A stretch of DNA of 64,000 nt from Erinaceus europaeus (GCF_950295315.1 NC_080175.1:85687566-85751565), one strand, 5' to 3'; counted from the stretch's first letter, positions 22,055-33,489 are shown. The notes: generated by a model not told the origin, from the sequence alone. Program-made: numbers and translations.

Positions 22055-22190
22055 GACTTATTAGAGGGGGGGGAATGAGAGAGAGTGAGAGAAAGAGACC
22101 AGGACATATGGTGGTAACAGGGATTGAATCTGGGGCCTTTTGCATCTAAGGGGCCTAAAGCATGCAAGTCTGTAGTGACAGCTCCTTTAT
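22055..22190 (-). mobile_element. Degenerate SINE, minus strand
   Basis: A purine-rich gagagagagtgagag segment is followed by 'acagggattgaatctggggc', an old SINE C/D B-box region. Confidence 0.55.
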
Positions 22191-22194
22191 TCTG

Positions 22195-22793
22195 TACCAT
22201 GATTTACACATTTCAACCTTTATCTTCTTAATTATCTGTCTACTGGATTGTCAGAAAAGTTGTGATGCATTGTTGTAACACTCACTCAATGGAGGATAAG
22301 TAAGGAGGCTGCTTTTTCAGATATCTGATTATATTTCAGAAGCCTGTCCTCAGAAGACCAGAATATCAGTCATTTATTAAACTTACCACTTTTAATTTAT
22401 TTAGGATATATTATCATTACAGATTAGTTCTTTTAGAAAATTTATATAGAAAATCCAGAGAGTATCAGTGCTTGTCTTTTCTTTTTCACCTTGAATGTAT
22501 GGAGACATATGCATCAGTAGACACTAATAATCTATGTTTGAGTTTTTACAAGAAAGGAGATTTTCATTGATCACACCTTAAGAGTAAGATAAAGTCCCAT
22601 TCTTCTTTTCAATGGATTTAATTGTGCTATTAAAATAACTATAAAAGTCACAGTAAAGTATAATATTATAGACAAAACTGAGGAGTTGTGAGGTAGGTAA
22701 GTAGTGCAGTCAGAATAAACATAAACAGTACAGACCTATGTAATGTAGTTTTTCCTAAGAAGTCTGATTTTTTTGAGTTACTTGGCCAGCTAT
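22195..22793. other. Unique AT-rich stretch
   Basis: Nothing recognised. Confidence 0.4.
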
Positions 22794-22809
22794 AAAAGAC
22801 TTAACTGAT

Positions 22810-23565
22810 GCATCCGCCGATCACAACCTAACCAACGCAACGATTGCCACCTCAACATGCTTCACCTCAGACTGTGTCCAGAGACTTGACGTGTGGAATG
22901 ACAACCCTTCAGCTTCAGTACTCGGGTGAGACCTTTCCTTTTATAGTACACTCTAATTTCATCTCAGGTAGTTCACTTTCTAACAAAGTCCCATAACCTA
23001 GATATACACCAGTCTCTGTGAGAGAGAGCTTATGTGCACACGTATCCATAAACTACTGCAAAATATATACCTGAAAGCAGAAGTACACTAGAGTTTGCAG
23101 TGAGTACCTCCCTAACACTTTCTCTCCACTATTCCAAGCTTGGGATCCATGATTGCTCAACAAATTGTTTGGCTTCGTATGTTAACTCTCTTTTCAATCA
23201 CCAGGTTCCAGATGCCACCAGGATGCTGGCCAGGCTTCCCTGGATTGAAGACCCCACCAATGTGTCCTGGAGCTCAGCTTCCCCAGAGACACACCTTACT
23301 AGGGAAAGAGAGAGGCAGACTGGGAGTGTGGACCCACCAGTCAACGCCCATGTTCAGCGGGGAAGCAATTACAGAAGCCAGACCTTCTACCTTCTGCAAC
23401 CCTCCAGGACCCTGGGTCCATGCTCCCAGAGGGCTAGAGAATGGGAAAGCTATCATGGGAGGGGGTGGGTTATGGAGATTGGGTGGTGGGAACTGTGTGG
23501 AGTTGTACCCCCCTACCTTATGTTTTTGTTCATTAATCCTTTCTTAAATAAAAAATTAAAAAATA
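22810..23565 (+). mobile_element. Long repeat, short form with perfect TSD
   Basis: It is flanked by an exact 16-bp TSD (aaaagacttaactgat, 22,794-22,809 and 23,566-23,581) beginning with AAAA, the signature of L1 endonuclease cutting. The 5' end reads gcatccgccgatcacaacct and the 3' end ttcttaaataaaaaatt. Relative to the 2,460 and 60,195 copies it lacks a middle section: 'gcagtgagtacctccctaac' jumps to the 'ctattccaagcttgg' block. The total is 756 bp. Confidence 0.9.
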
Positions 23566-23581
23566 AAAAGACTTAACTGAT

Positions 23582-23862
23582 TCTATAAGTCTAGTAAGTC
23601 AGGCCCGTGGATTCATTATATAACATCAAAAGGTCAATTTATATGAGCACTTTAAGTAATTTTTTTTTTTTCTATTTTGGAAAAAAATACTGCAGAGCAA
23701 ATTGGATAATGCTAGTGCAGACTAAAGCAATCAAATGAGCAAGGTCTTCTTAAGTTTATTGGAAAACATTTTATTGTTTAATAACCTTTCGGATTGACTT
23801 CACTCACTCATTAAAATTAACAGATAATTGCTTGGGTCTTCTATTGAAAGAGAGTCAAATAT
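23582..23862. other. Unique stretch
   Basis: Nothing recognised apart from a T-run near 23,660. Confidence 0.35.
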
Positions 23863-23874
23863 AAATGTCTGAAG

Positions 23875-24002
23875 ACTCCTAGAACGGGATGGCAGAGGAC
23901 CTAGTGGGGGTTGTATTGTTATGTGGAGAACTGGGAAATGTTATGCATGTGCAAACTGTTGTATTTGCTGTTGACTGTAAAATATTAATCCCCCAATAAA
24001 AA
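23875..24002 (+). mobile_element. L1 3'UTR fragment
   Basis: It runs from 'cctagaacgggatggcagag' through gttatgcatgtgcaaac to ccccaataaaa. The target sequence aaatgtctg(aag) occurs before it (23,863), after it (24,003) and after the next SINE (24,310). Confidence 0.88.
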
Positions 24003-24011
24003 AAATGTCTG

Positions 24012-24309
24012 GGGAGTTGGGTGGTAGTGCAGTGGGGTAAGCGCATGTGGCCCAGGCAAGGACCAGTGTAAGGATTCCGGTTCGAGCCCCCAGCTCCCCT
24101 TCTGCAGGGGTGTCGCTTCACAAGCGGTGAAGCAGGTCTGCAGGTGTCTATCTTTCTCTCCCACTCTCTGTTTTCCCCTCCTCTCTCCATTTCTCTCTGT
24201 CCTATCTAACAGCAACATCAGTAACAACAAGAATAACTACAACAACAACAATAAAAAAAACAAAAAACAAGGGCAACAAAAGGGAAAATAAATATTTACA
24301 AAAAGAAAA
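24012..24309 (+). mobile_element. tRNA-derived SINE, family B
   Basis: The head is gagttgggtggtagtgcagt, the B box ccggttcgagcccc, followed by 'tcgcttcacaagcggtgaag', a CT-rich part and a (CAA/AAT)n-rich tail ending 'aaaagggaaaataaat'. Confidence 0.92.
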
Positions 24310-24499
24310 AAATGTCTGAAGAGGTTGAGTACATATAACTTAGTAAGGGAAAAGCTGCATATTCTGCATGCAATTCTTAATAGAAAACAATTTTTATTTT
24401 CTCATAAGTAGAAATCATGCCTAGGATTCTATTGAGAGTATCCTATCATGCACAAAACAGGAATAAACAAGTGAGATAATAGTTACTACTTTTCTTCCT

Positions 24500-24632
24500 C
24501 CTCCAACTTTTTTCAGAGAGTCCTGAGCCATGACTTCACTGCTCATAAAAACTTCCCCTTGCAGGTAGGGGCCCAGGGGCTTGAGTATGGTAATGCCAAC
24601 TCTTAGCCGAGTGTGCTACAGCCTGTGCCCAT
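24500..24632 (-). mobile_element. Degenerate SINE family A, minus strand
   Basis: The reverse complement of cttcccc-ttgcaggtaggggc, a damaged B box and 'gtgtgctacagcctgtgccc' is recognisable as an old SINE A. Confidence 0.6.
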
Positions 24633-24671
24633 AATTGCTTGTTTCATAAATCACTGTAGTTTTCATACTAA

Positions 24672-24830
24672 CAATGGTGAAGGTGACTCAGCAGGCAGAG
24701 TGCCAGCCTTGCACGCATGAGGTTCCCAGTTTGTCTCCTGCACTGCATAAGCCACAGTGTATTTCTCTTAGAATCTCTTGTTCCCTCTTTGTCCCTTAAG
24801 TAGGGAGGAAATAAAAAAGTCTTTAAAATT
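24672..24830 (+). mobile_element. Degenerate SINE family D
   Basis: gtgactcagcaggcagagtg, 'gcatgaggttcccagttt' and a tail reading aaataaaaaagtcttta. Confidence 0.6.
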
Positions 24831-25249
24831 TTTATTTCCGCTGGCTGAACTCTTGAGTCTTTTCCAAGTACTTGATATAAGGTATAGTAAAGACCACTTA
24901 ACTAAAAGGTTCAAGGTCTATCACTATGAAATTATATTACCATAAATAAAGTGGGCCACAGTTCATTTCTAAAGTGGGCAGGGGACTAGTAAACTTAATA
25001 AATACTAACACTTAAATAAAGTTCTTAATCTTTACTATATTCTTCTTTGTTTTCACAAGATGAAAACTGTAATAATGTGTTTGCTGTAATGTGACTGGGT
25101 GGGGAAAAAAAAGAGACTATTATAGATGTGTAAAAATGAAATAACTTAGTCTTCTATGATATCATGGTAAAAACAAACAAGCAAAAAAAAACTGATCTAA
25201 CTTATTTACAGATACTAGCAGCATTAAACTACTTTATAATCAAAACATC
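24831..25249. other. Unique AT-rich stretch
   Basis: Nothing recognised. Confidence 0.35.
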
Positions 25250-25480
25250 CACCTGGACTGGAGTTGGTGTATTGCACCAAAGTAAAAAAAAAAACAACTC
25301 TGGGGTGGGAGGGGGGGCAGAGTACAGGTCCTGGAAAAGTATGGCAGAGAACCTAGTGGGGGTTGTATTGTTATGTGGAAAACAGAAATATTACACATGT
25401 ACAAACTATTGTATTTACTGGTGACTGTAAAACATTAATCCCTAATAAAGGAAAAAAATGTTAAAAAAATTTAAAAAAGG
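25250..25480 (+). mobile_element. L1 3'UTR fragment
   Basis: It contains ggactggagttggtgtattg, caccaaagtaaaa, a G-rich block, 'acatgtacaaactattgta' and taataaag plus an A-rich end. Confidence 0.87.
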
Positions 25481-25665
25481 ATATCCAGTTAAAAATGATA
25501 ATAAGTGAGTTGATAATACTCTAAAGTTGAAAGTAGCCCAATACTATAGTTGACTGTTATGAATAAGTCCAGTAGATTCTTATTAAGAACATCTTGTATA
25601 GTAGATTATTTCTTCAAATTAAGTTTCACCCATAAAACTTTTAGTTTGCAAAGAAAAAAGTTCTC

Positions 25666-26642
25666 AAAATATTTTTATTTATACATTTTCTTCTATTACT
25701 CTTATATTTGATCTTTTGATGGAGTCTGCAATTTCACAGAGAGTTGCTTCAGTCTTTCTAAACCAATCCTCTCCCTCATCTTTGAATTGAAAGAGTGGCC
25801 TGGCTGTATCTTCTGGACTGGAGATGATTTCTTCTGAATGTGTGGATCTATTTGCTAAACCTTCTACCTGGGCATGGGTTGCAGTTAGAGTGTCTTTTAT
25901 TCCCTGGAGTTCTGACTGAAGTTTTTCTTTCAAGAACTTAGTGATGCCTGTTATAAGTTCATCTCTCATGCATTTTAGTTTGCTCTTTTAATTCTTGCTT
26001 AATTTCTTGGAGAGCCCATATATTGAACTCTGTATTGTCTGTCTCTGAGAGTCTCTCTAAGTCTGTAATTTCTTAGATTTTCTGTTTTATTTCTGTCTGA
26101 CTGATGCAGCATAGTTGGCTGTTCTATTTCTCTGCTTGCACATTTTTTTGTGCTGGTTATTGATGGTCAGCAGGTGGTGCGATTGTGATCTCTCTAGGTT
26201 TTTCTTGCTTGTATGATCTGCGACCTGTGGGATGGGGTCAGGGGGTGGTTGCTTTGGGCTGTCTTGTGGTCATAAATGCCCTGTTTTATGCTGTGTCCTT
26301 GCCTTTAATTCAGAAGGCTAAAGTCTCCCCTAGTCAAAGACCAAGAGGTTTTAAGCCCCTGTCTCTTTTCTCCCATCACTAGGAACAATGTTACTTGTTT
26401 GCTGTGCTTAAAGTGAAATGGTCAAAATGGTACAGCTCAGTGCCTGTGCTGCCCAGAACTCTGATTTGACTTTTCTGTTCTTCACGCCTGCACCCCTTTT
26501 TTTTCCAACCACTCGCAAGCACCTGCCTGAGGCTGTAGATCTTTCAGCTGTAGATTATGACTTCAGTTGGGTCTCTTGTATTTATTTGTTGTTTTGAGAG
26601 GAAAGGTGATTTGGTCCTAGCTATTCCATTGCCACGCCTCCC
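25666..26642 (-). mobile_element. Half-L1: complete 5' end, polyadenylated inside ORF1
   Basis: On the minus strand it starts gggaggcgtggcaatgg (an L1-type 5' end), runs through a leader of roughly 670 bp and an ORF1 N-terminal coding part, and stops just after 'RSNIRVI' with AATAAA and an A/T-rich tail. A TSD-like repeat (aaagttctc/agaagttctc) lies at 25,654-25,665 and 26,643-26,652. The insert is therefore 5'-complete and 3'-shortened, the reverse of normal L1 truncation and like HAL1-type half-LINEs. Confidence 0.7.
25679..25969 (-). pseudogene. L1-like ORF1 N-terminal fragment
   Basis: An open minus-strand frame of 96 codons is rich in K/E with heptad-like spacing and ends near 'KRSNIRVIEENV'. 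It aligns by eye with the start of the RRM region of the L1 ORF1 in this window ('KRNNIRIIGLPEEE'). The RNA-binding domain and C-terminal domain are absent. It could at most encode a coiled-coil peptide. It is older and more diverged than the two full-length L1 copies. Confidence 0.6.
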
Positions 26643-26865
26643 AGAAGTTCTCTTCTATGACTTTCATAAAAATATTTATGTATGTAGTAGCATTCGTGAG
26701 TTTCCTTTGCTGTATACAATATAGCTAATTTGAGAAGGAAACACAAATTTTTCTCAAGAAAATCCTGACTCAATCTCCCATCCTGTGGCTGTGTGAAATT
26801 AACTGTTCATACACTCCATGCTGAATAACTAGAAAAATATTCATTCAAACAACTAGAGCCTTAAC

Positions 26866-27516
26866 GCATGTAAGTCCTTTTGCATAACCATTATGCTGTC
26901 TCCCCAGGTCCCTAACAGGTGGTTTGTATTCTCTGCTTGCTAACCATGACTTTTGTCTGCTTTTGTACCCCCTTTTGTACACCTTTCTTGTCAGATATAG
27001 CAACCATCGATTAAATTTTATTCAGGACCTGTTCCCATGGGAGTTCGTTCATATCTGCAGGTGACCACAGATACCTGAACTCTAACAGAGTAGCCCTCCT
27101 ACTTCCCAGGGGGCCTAAAGACCCAGGGCACTACTTCACACCTGTATAGGCTACTTCTGGAATAGCAGAGTGCAAAGGCTCTTAGACTCCCTCCATATTA
27201 ACCCATAGCGAGAGAGAGAGAGACAGAGAGAGAGAGAAGTAGAGAGAGAGAGAGAAACACAGGAGGGAGGGAGGGAGAGAGAGAGAGAAAGAGAGAGAAA
27301 CACAGAGACTAGAGCACTGCTCAGCTCTGGTTTATGGTAGTGCTGGAGATTGAATCTGGGATCTCAGAGCACGTAAGTCCTTTTGCATAACCATTATGCT
27401 GTCTCCCCAGGCCCCTAACAGGTGGTTTGTATTCTCTGCTTGCTAACTGTGATTTCTGTCTGCTTTTGTACCCCCCTTTTGTACACCTTTCTTGTCAGAT
27501 ATAGGCACCATCGATT
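26866..27516 (+). repeat. Direct duplication of a ~147-bp segment
   Basis: Copies lie at 26,866-27,012 and 27,369-27,516, about 503 bp apart and only slightly diverged. Each begins in the head of a minus-strand SINE C (ttgcataaccattatgctgt) and continues through 'ggtggtttgtattctctgct' to 'ccatcgatt'. Confidence 0.85.
27205..27418 (-). mobile_element. SINE family C, minus strand, with expanded (GA)n
   Basis: The reverse complement has the SINE C head, B box and 'gagcagtgctctag'. Its CT-rich tail has expanded to about 100 bp of GA-rich repeat (27,208-27,305). Confidence 0.82.
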
Positions 27517-27519
27517 TTC

Positions 27520-29125
27520 ATATTTGTACAAGAAGACAAGTTGATTATTGAGCATACTATAGTTTCTCCTCATCCCAAATGTACTTAGCTGATTTTTGAA
27601 ACAGAAAGGGATTTAAAATAAATCTATTGTTCTAGTATAAAAACAATCATTTTTACTAATCAAAGTGGCCTACAGGACAGTGTAAAATGATGTTGGATTT
27701 TTAGAAAATATGGTTATAATTTCATAAAAAGGTATAGTTGTATTCAAATAAACAACAGGAGGCTTGCTTTGATATGTTCAGTAAATAATGTTCAGCTAAT
27801 TTGCTGAATAAAGCAGACAGATACCCTTTCAAAGGACAAAAGTCCACACATCTCCCCAGTAGATTTCACATTGCTAATTAACTAAAACCACAGCCATAAA
27901 ATTTATTGTGCCATCCTTCAGATGATAGCATATAATTAAGAAGACATTTGATACACAATTAGGAAAGTTGGCACAGTAAGACAATGTTTGTAATAGTACA
28001 TACCACTTCAGATGGTCAGCATATACCACTTCAATGGCAAGATTAACTTTTTTCTGTTGTCTGGAACAACCCTGTATGCAGTTTGGACTGATTTTACATG
28101 GACGTAAAACTGCAGCAGTGCTTTTTTAGTTTTAGACAAAAATTATTCGTAATTAGGATGAAGGAAAATGGCCACATCTTTGGTACTTAGCAGCTGCCAC
28201 ATAGAGCTGACAGACTTCACCCCAGGTTAAATGTCTACATTATGCTGATGAGGGTGTAATGGGCAAGTATGTACTTTACTTCTACACATTGACGTTTTAC
28301 ATACATGACAATTTATGCGTGAGAAAGGCAGAGAATACCTACTTAATATGGCCAGTTGTAAAATGCATAACCATGTTAGTCATTAGACAAATCAAGGTAT
28401 TTGGAAAAGTCTGTCCAATTGGATTTTGAATGAACTAAATGTTTACATATAAACCCAATGATCATAATGATAAATTCAGTCAAGTTGCACATTTTCACAG
28501 CATTTTCCGATGTGATGAAATAGATCCATCACAAACCACTTGGTGCCGCCTGGATTTACTGACCTTTGCTGTCCTGTCATACAGATTTAAATATCAGTTT
28601 ATTCTTTATTAAAACAAAGAGGTTAGCCTCATTGTTCTTCAAGAGCTAACTCTTATCTTAAAATTTTATGATTAACTGTATTTTCTATTTGCACATTATT
28701 ATGAAATGTACGATGTTGTTTGTTTCTTCTTCCATATTTGTCTTGCAATTAAAATGACATCATGCTAGGAGGGTACAGTCTGTCAGCTGAACAAGGTGTT
28801 TCATGTGTAGATACGAGTAAAGAATTATGGAGTACTTTTCAGATTTTTTTCCTGTAAAAATTAAAGTCTGAAAATAGTTTGCTAAAAAAAGGAAGCTTCT
28901 CATTTGCAGTATCTATAAAACTATAAAAGAAAGAAAAGATTTAGTGATGACTATTATAGACTCACATAGAATCTAGAAAATAATGTGAAACTTTCCCCTA
29001 TTCTTTCTTTTTCTTTCTCTTCTTCCTCCTTTCCTTCCTTTCTTCCTTCTCTCTAATTTCCTGTTTTCTCCTGCAGCCAAGGGTAGATGATGAAACTAAA
29101 ATAATAGTATATGCAGAGAATCATG
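27520..29125. other. Repeat-free 1.6-kb stretch
   Basis: No SINE, L1, LTR or long-repeat sequence is seen here, making it one of the longest interspersed-repeat-free stretches in the window. A CT-rich patch lies near 29,000-29,050. Possible regulatory DNA; nothing in the sequence itself proves it. Confidence 0.4.
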
Positions 29126-29242
29126 TGGGGTAGATAGCATGACGGTTATGAAAAGAGACTATCGTGTCTGAGTCCCAGGTTCAATCCCCTGCACCACCAG
29201 AAACCAGAGCTGAGCAGTGCTCTAGTGAAAAAAAAAAGTAAT
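29126..29242 (+). mobile_element. SINE family C
   Basis: gtagatagcatgacggttat, 'caggttcaatcccctgcacc', 'gagcagtgctctagtg' and an A-tail. Confidence 0.87.
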
Positions 29243-29285
29243 GCAGATACTGCAAACAATTTCCCCCCCTTAATATAGGGAACTA

Positions 29286-29470
29286 TGGGGGCAGGGGTAG
29301 ATAGTATAAAGGTTATGCAAAGAGACTGTCATACCTGAGGCTCCAAAGTCCCAGGTTCAATCCCCTGCACCACCATAAGCCAGAGCTGTGCAGTGCTCTG
29401 ATATTTCTGTGTCTTTCTTTCTCTGCATCTCTCTCAAAAAAAAAATAAATAAATAAAATAAATATATAGG
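29286..29470 (+). mobile_element. SINE family C
   Basis: A full SINE C with CT-rich and (AAAT)n tail. A TSD-like 'aatatagggaa(c/t)t' is seen on each side. Confidence 0.9.
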
Positions 29471-29474
29471 GAAT

Positions 29475-30490
29475 TGTGGTAACTAGCATCATTCTTCAAC
29501 ATATTTTGCTTCTGTTTTGAAAAAAGACAAGTTGCCTGGACCTTCAGCAGACATGTGATCACTATCTGTTAATCATAAGGAATAAAGTGACGCGCCACAA
29601 ATGCACTACAAAAGTGACAGGGAGAACAGTTCTCTGAAGTTGTTATTGAGCAGTTGAGTCAACTATAGTTACCGCCTGCCTTCCAACTTCTTATATGAAA
29701 AAACAAACAAACAAACAAACAAACAAAAAACACCTCTTAGTGTAAGTCATTACAAGTTGAGTTTTCTGTCACTTAACGTGGAAAGAAATCCTAATAGATA
29801 CTTATGTGCAAAAGAATCGATAGGCAAGTAATAGAAATCACATCAGCACTTGTAAAGCAAATTAAGTAGTCTCAACAGCCATGGAAATCAAGTGGTTGTT
29901 TGTAAGAAGATGGAAAACATTATTTATTACTGGTATTAAATCATTATTTATTTTTGGTAGTAATTAGATTTGAAATTTAGTATACATGTCACAAATTTAT
30001 TGTTAACAAAAGGATAGTCTTTTCCGCAGAGGTCAGTGACAGTGCCTACACATTCACATTTATTTTCTGCTACTCCTTTCTCTAGATCTAAAAACCACAT
30101 TATCAACTAAAAAGGAAGAGAGTTCAGTTAATTGAGTTTCAAAGGCATTTAAATTCTCTCTAAAATAACATTTTAAAAACCGAGGTCTTTTTTTTTTTTT
30201 TTTCCTGTCTCCTGGGTCGTAAAGGAGGGTCCTTAGTTTATATAATTATGTCACTTTTGATAATTAATAATAAAACAGGCCAAGAACAGTGATTGCAGTG
30301 ATGTGTTTACTTGTAAAAAGGGAAAGACCCAATTCATGCTTTGAATTTCATTCTTTCAGAGGGAATATTGATTGTGAATCATTTGGAAACTCAAAAACCT
30401 AATGATCTATCATCGACAGAAAAGACTCCATGGGGCTTCTATAATTATAATCTGAAGAATCTATTTCTGTATATAGTCTTTAAATTGTAA
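29475..30490. other. Unique stretch
   Basis: No repeat family is seen apart from (AAAC)n at 29,699-29,727 and a T-run near 30,190. Confidence 0.4.
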
Positions 30491-30493
30491 CGC

Positions 30494-30846
30494 TGGGAGT
30501 CAGAGCGGTAGAGCAGTGGGTTAAGCCAACGTGGCGCAAAGGGCACGGACCAAAGGAAGGATCCTGGTTGGAGCCCCTGATTCCCCACCTCAGTCGCTTC
30601 ACAGGCAGTGAGGCAGGTCTACTTGTGCCTGTCTTTCTCTCCCTCACTCTGTCTTCCCCTCCTCTCTCGATTTTTCTCTGTGCTATCCAACAACAACAAC
30701 AGCAATGGAAACAATAATAATAACTACAACAACTATAAAAACAACCAGGGCAACAAAAGGGGGGGGGGAAAGTAGCCTCCAGGAGCAGTGGATTCGTGGT
30801 GCAGGAACCGAGCCCCAGCAATAATCCTGGAGGCAAAAAAAAAAAA
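30494..30846 (+). mobile_element. SINE family B, long variant
   Basis: The B head, a damaged B box (tggttggagcccc), the CT-rich part and the (CAA)n part are followed by an additional 3' module, 'agcctccaggagcagtgg' to 'caataatcctggaggc', before the A-tail. A short TSD (gtaacgct) lies on both sides. Confidence 0.9.
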
Positions 30847-31025
30847 AGTAACGCTAATCCTATAGTCTTAGAATATGAAAACTTTTCACATTTTTAAGTT
30901 GTTAACTGAAAATGAATTGCTCCCACTGGGCTAGAGCACTATGGGCATAGGTTAAAGGTCTATGAAAACATGTGTACATATTACTTACACCTATGATGGT
31001 AGAAACAAGGGGAATAGGGAACACT

Positions 31026-31557
31026 TTTTTTTTAAAAAAAATTTATTTATAAAATGGAAAATTGACAAGGCCATAGGATAAGAGGGATACAATTCCACAC
31101 AATTCCTATTCTTTATCCCTCTGGGAGTATGAACTCAGGATCATTATGGGGTACAGAAGGTGGAAGGTCTGGCTTCTATAATTGCTTCCCCGATGAACAT
31201 GGGCATTGACAGGTCTATCCATACTCCCAACCTGTCTCTCTCTTTCCTTAGTGGGACAGGGCTCTGGGGAGGCAGGGTTCCAGGACACAATGATGGGGTC
31301 ATCTGCCCAGCAAAGTCAGGTTGGCATCATGGTAGCATCTGGAACCTGGTGGCTGAAAAAGATATAAAGCAAAATAAATTGTTGACTAACCATGAACCTA
31401 AAGGCAAGAATATTGCAGATGAAGATTTGGGGTCACCATTTTGGAAAAAGCTAGTAGGTCTATTTTACTTATATTCCAAAGGGCCCACGACTTTACTCAT
31501 TTTTTCCTCAGTCTGACAGCTAACATGCAGGTGGACCCAAGGTATTGTCTGGAGAGA
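31026..31557 (-). mobile_element. Long repeat, minus strand, 5'-truncated
   Basis: It starts with the reversed tail (aaatttatttataaaatgg), then ggataagagggatacaattc, the 'gaacatgggcattgacaggt' block, and ends at 'ggacccaaggtattgtctgg'. Confidence 0.85.
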
Positions 31558-32009
31558 AAAGCAAAAGCACACAAATTGCATGGGAAGCAAAGATCTTCAA
31601 ACTTTATTTGAAAAGACAATTTCCTTCTTAAATAATAGATGTAATCTAGGGTTCCTTTCTGAAAAACAAGTATTTAAAGGTCAAATTAGAACTCCCGTGT
31701 TTCTTTAAACTCTAATGGGTGTAAACTGAAGTTCTTTTTTTGGGCAATAATAGATTCAAGCTATAGCTTCTTCTTTTTTTTAACAATAGTAAATTCTAAC
31801 TAAATTTCCTAAACAACAATGTTTCATCTCTTCTTGCTTGATTATAATGGTATAGGAAAATAAAGCAACTTACCTCAAATGGAGATATTAATAAGATTCC
31901 CCACCAAGAATGGATACGTAGACCAATAGCAGTTTCAATTCTCTCCCCAAGTGGAAATTTAAATTAATTGATCTGTTGTTTCCTAGTCAGAATTAGTGGA
32001 GTCATCTGA

Positions 32010-32305
32010 AGACAAAAGTGGCCTTCCCGGAGCCCTACTTTACTAGGGAAAGATAGAAACAGGCTGGGGGTATAGATCCATATGCCAGCGTTCATGTCCA
32101 GCAGAGAAACAATTACAGAAGCCGGACCTCCCACCTTCTGCACCCTATAATGAAATTTGGTCTATACTCCCAGAGGGATAAATAGTGAAACTTCCAATGG
32201 AGGGGATGGCACATGGAACTCTGATGGTGAGAAATGTATGGAGTTGTACTCATTATCTTACAGTCTTGTTAATCATTATTAAATCACTAATGAAAAAAGA
32301 GATTC
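32010..32305 (+). mobile_element. Long repeat, 3' part
   Basis: 'gagccctactttactaggga', 'caattacagaagccggacct' and 'cagtcttgttaatcattatt', ending in aatgaaaaaaga. Confidence 0.8.
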
Positions 32306-33488
32306 AATATTTGCCTCCCAAATGGATAATAAAAAAGTTTGGTTTTAAAAAAACAAACAAAAAATATAATCTGTTTTCTCTAATGGGAAGGTGGCTATAT
32401 TTTCTTCTTTTTTATTTAATTTTTTACTTATAAAAAGGAAACATTGACAGAACCATAGGATAAGAGGGGCACAACTTCACACAGTTCTCACCACCAGAAC
32501 TCTGTATCTCATCCCCTCCCCTGATAGCTTTCTGATTCTTTAACCCTCTGGGAGTGTGGATCCAAGGTCATTGTGGGATGCAGAAGGTGGAAGGTCTGGC
32601 TTCTGTAATTGCTTCCCCACTGGACATGGGCGTTGATAGGTCGATCCATACTCCCAGCCTGTCTTTCTCTTTCTCTAGTGGGGAAGGGTTCTGGGGAAGC
32701 GGAACTCCAGGACATATTGGTGGGATCCTCTGTCCAGGGAAGTCTGGTTGGCATCCTGCTAGCATCTGGAACCTGGTGGCTGAAAAGAGAGTTAACATAC
32801 AATGTCAAACAAATTGTTGACCAGTCATGGACCTAAAGGCTGGAATAGTGCAGATGAAAAGTTGGGGGGGGGGTGTGGCGGCGCCCTCCATTTTGTAGAT
32901 AGCTAGTAGGCATATTTTAGTTATATTCCAAAGGGCCTCTGGCTATATGTGGGTTTTTTTTTTTTTTTTTTTTTTGCCTGATCCTGAAATATGATAAGCA
33001 GGTGGATCCTAATTATTGTCTGGGGAGGTGATGGCTTGGCTGGAAGAAGGACCAGAAATCTGGATCAGGAAAGAGAGTAGCTCTCAAATATGGTAAATGT
33101 GTAAAAATATTGTTGATTATAGTCCCCATCGACTTGATATGATCTGGGACCCATATTCAGCTTAGGAGCCTATGTGACCTCTGCATCCCTGTAGATCTGA
33201 GCTCACACTCTGTGGTCATAAGTAGGAACATTTCAAGCTGCCCCAATATCAGGACCCATCTTCCTCAGGTAGCATAGAGTATATTGTCCAGCCTCCCTCC
33301 GGAGAATGTAATATTCTCTACCATTGTTGATCCAAGTTGAGGGCAAGGTCCTATGGGGGCCCACAAAGGGCTCTATTATGCTGTTACTGATAGGAATGAC
33401 TGGTAACAATGGAGAGAGGGATTTATTTGAGGTCTAGGCCCATCATGTCTGTTTGGGAATCTCAGGACTCCCCAAATAGGGCCCCAGC

Positions 33489-33489
33489 T

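Noticed and set aside
24050..24110. tRNA-gene-like A and B boxes in SINE heads, here and at every SINE
   Set aside because: No tRNA cloverleaf can be completed, and the flanking SINE body and A-rich tail are present.
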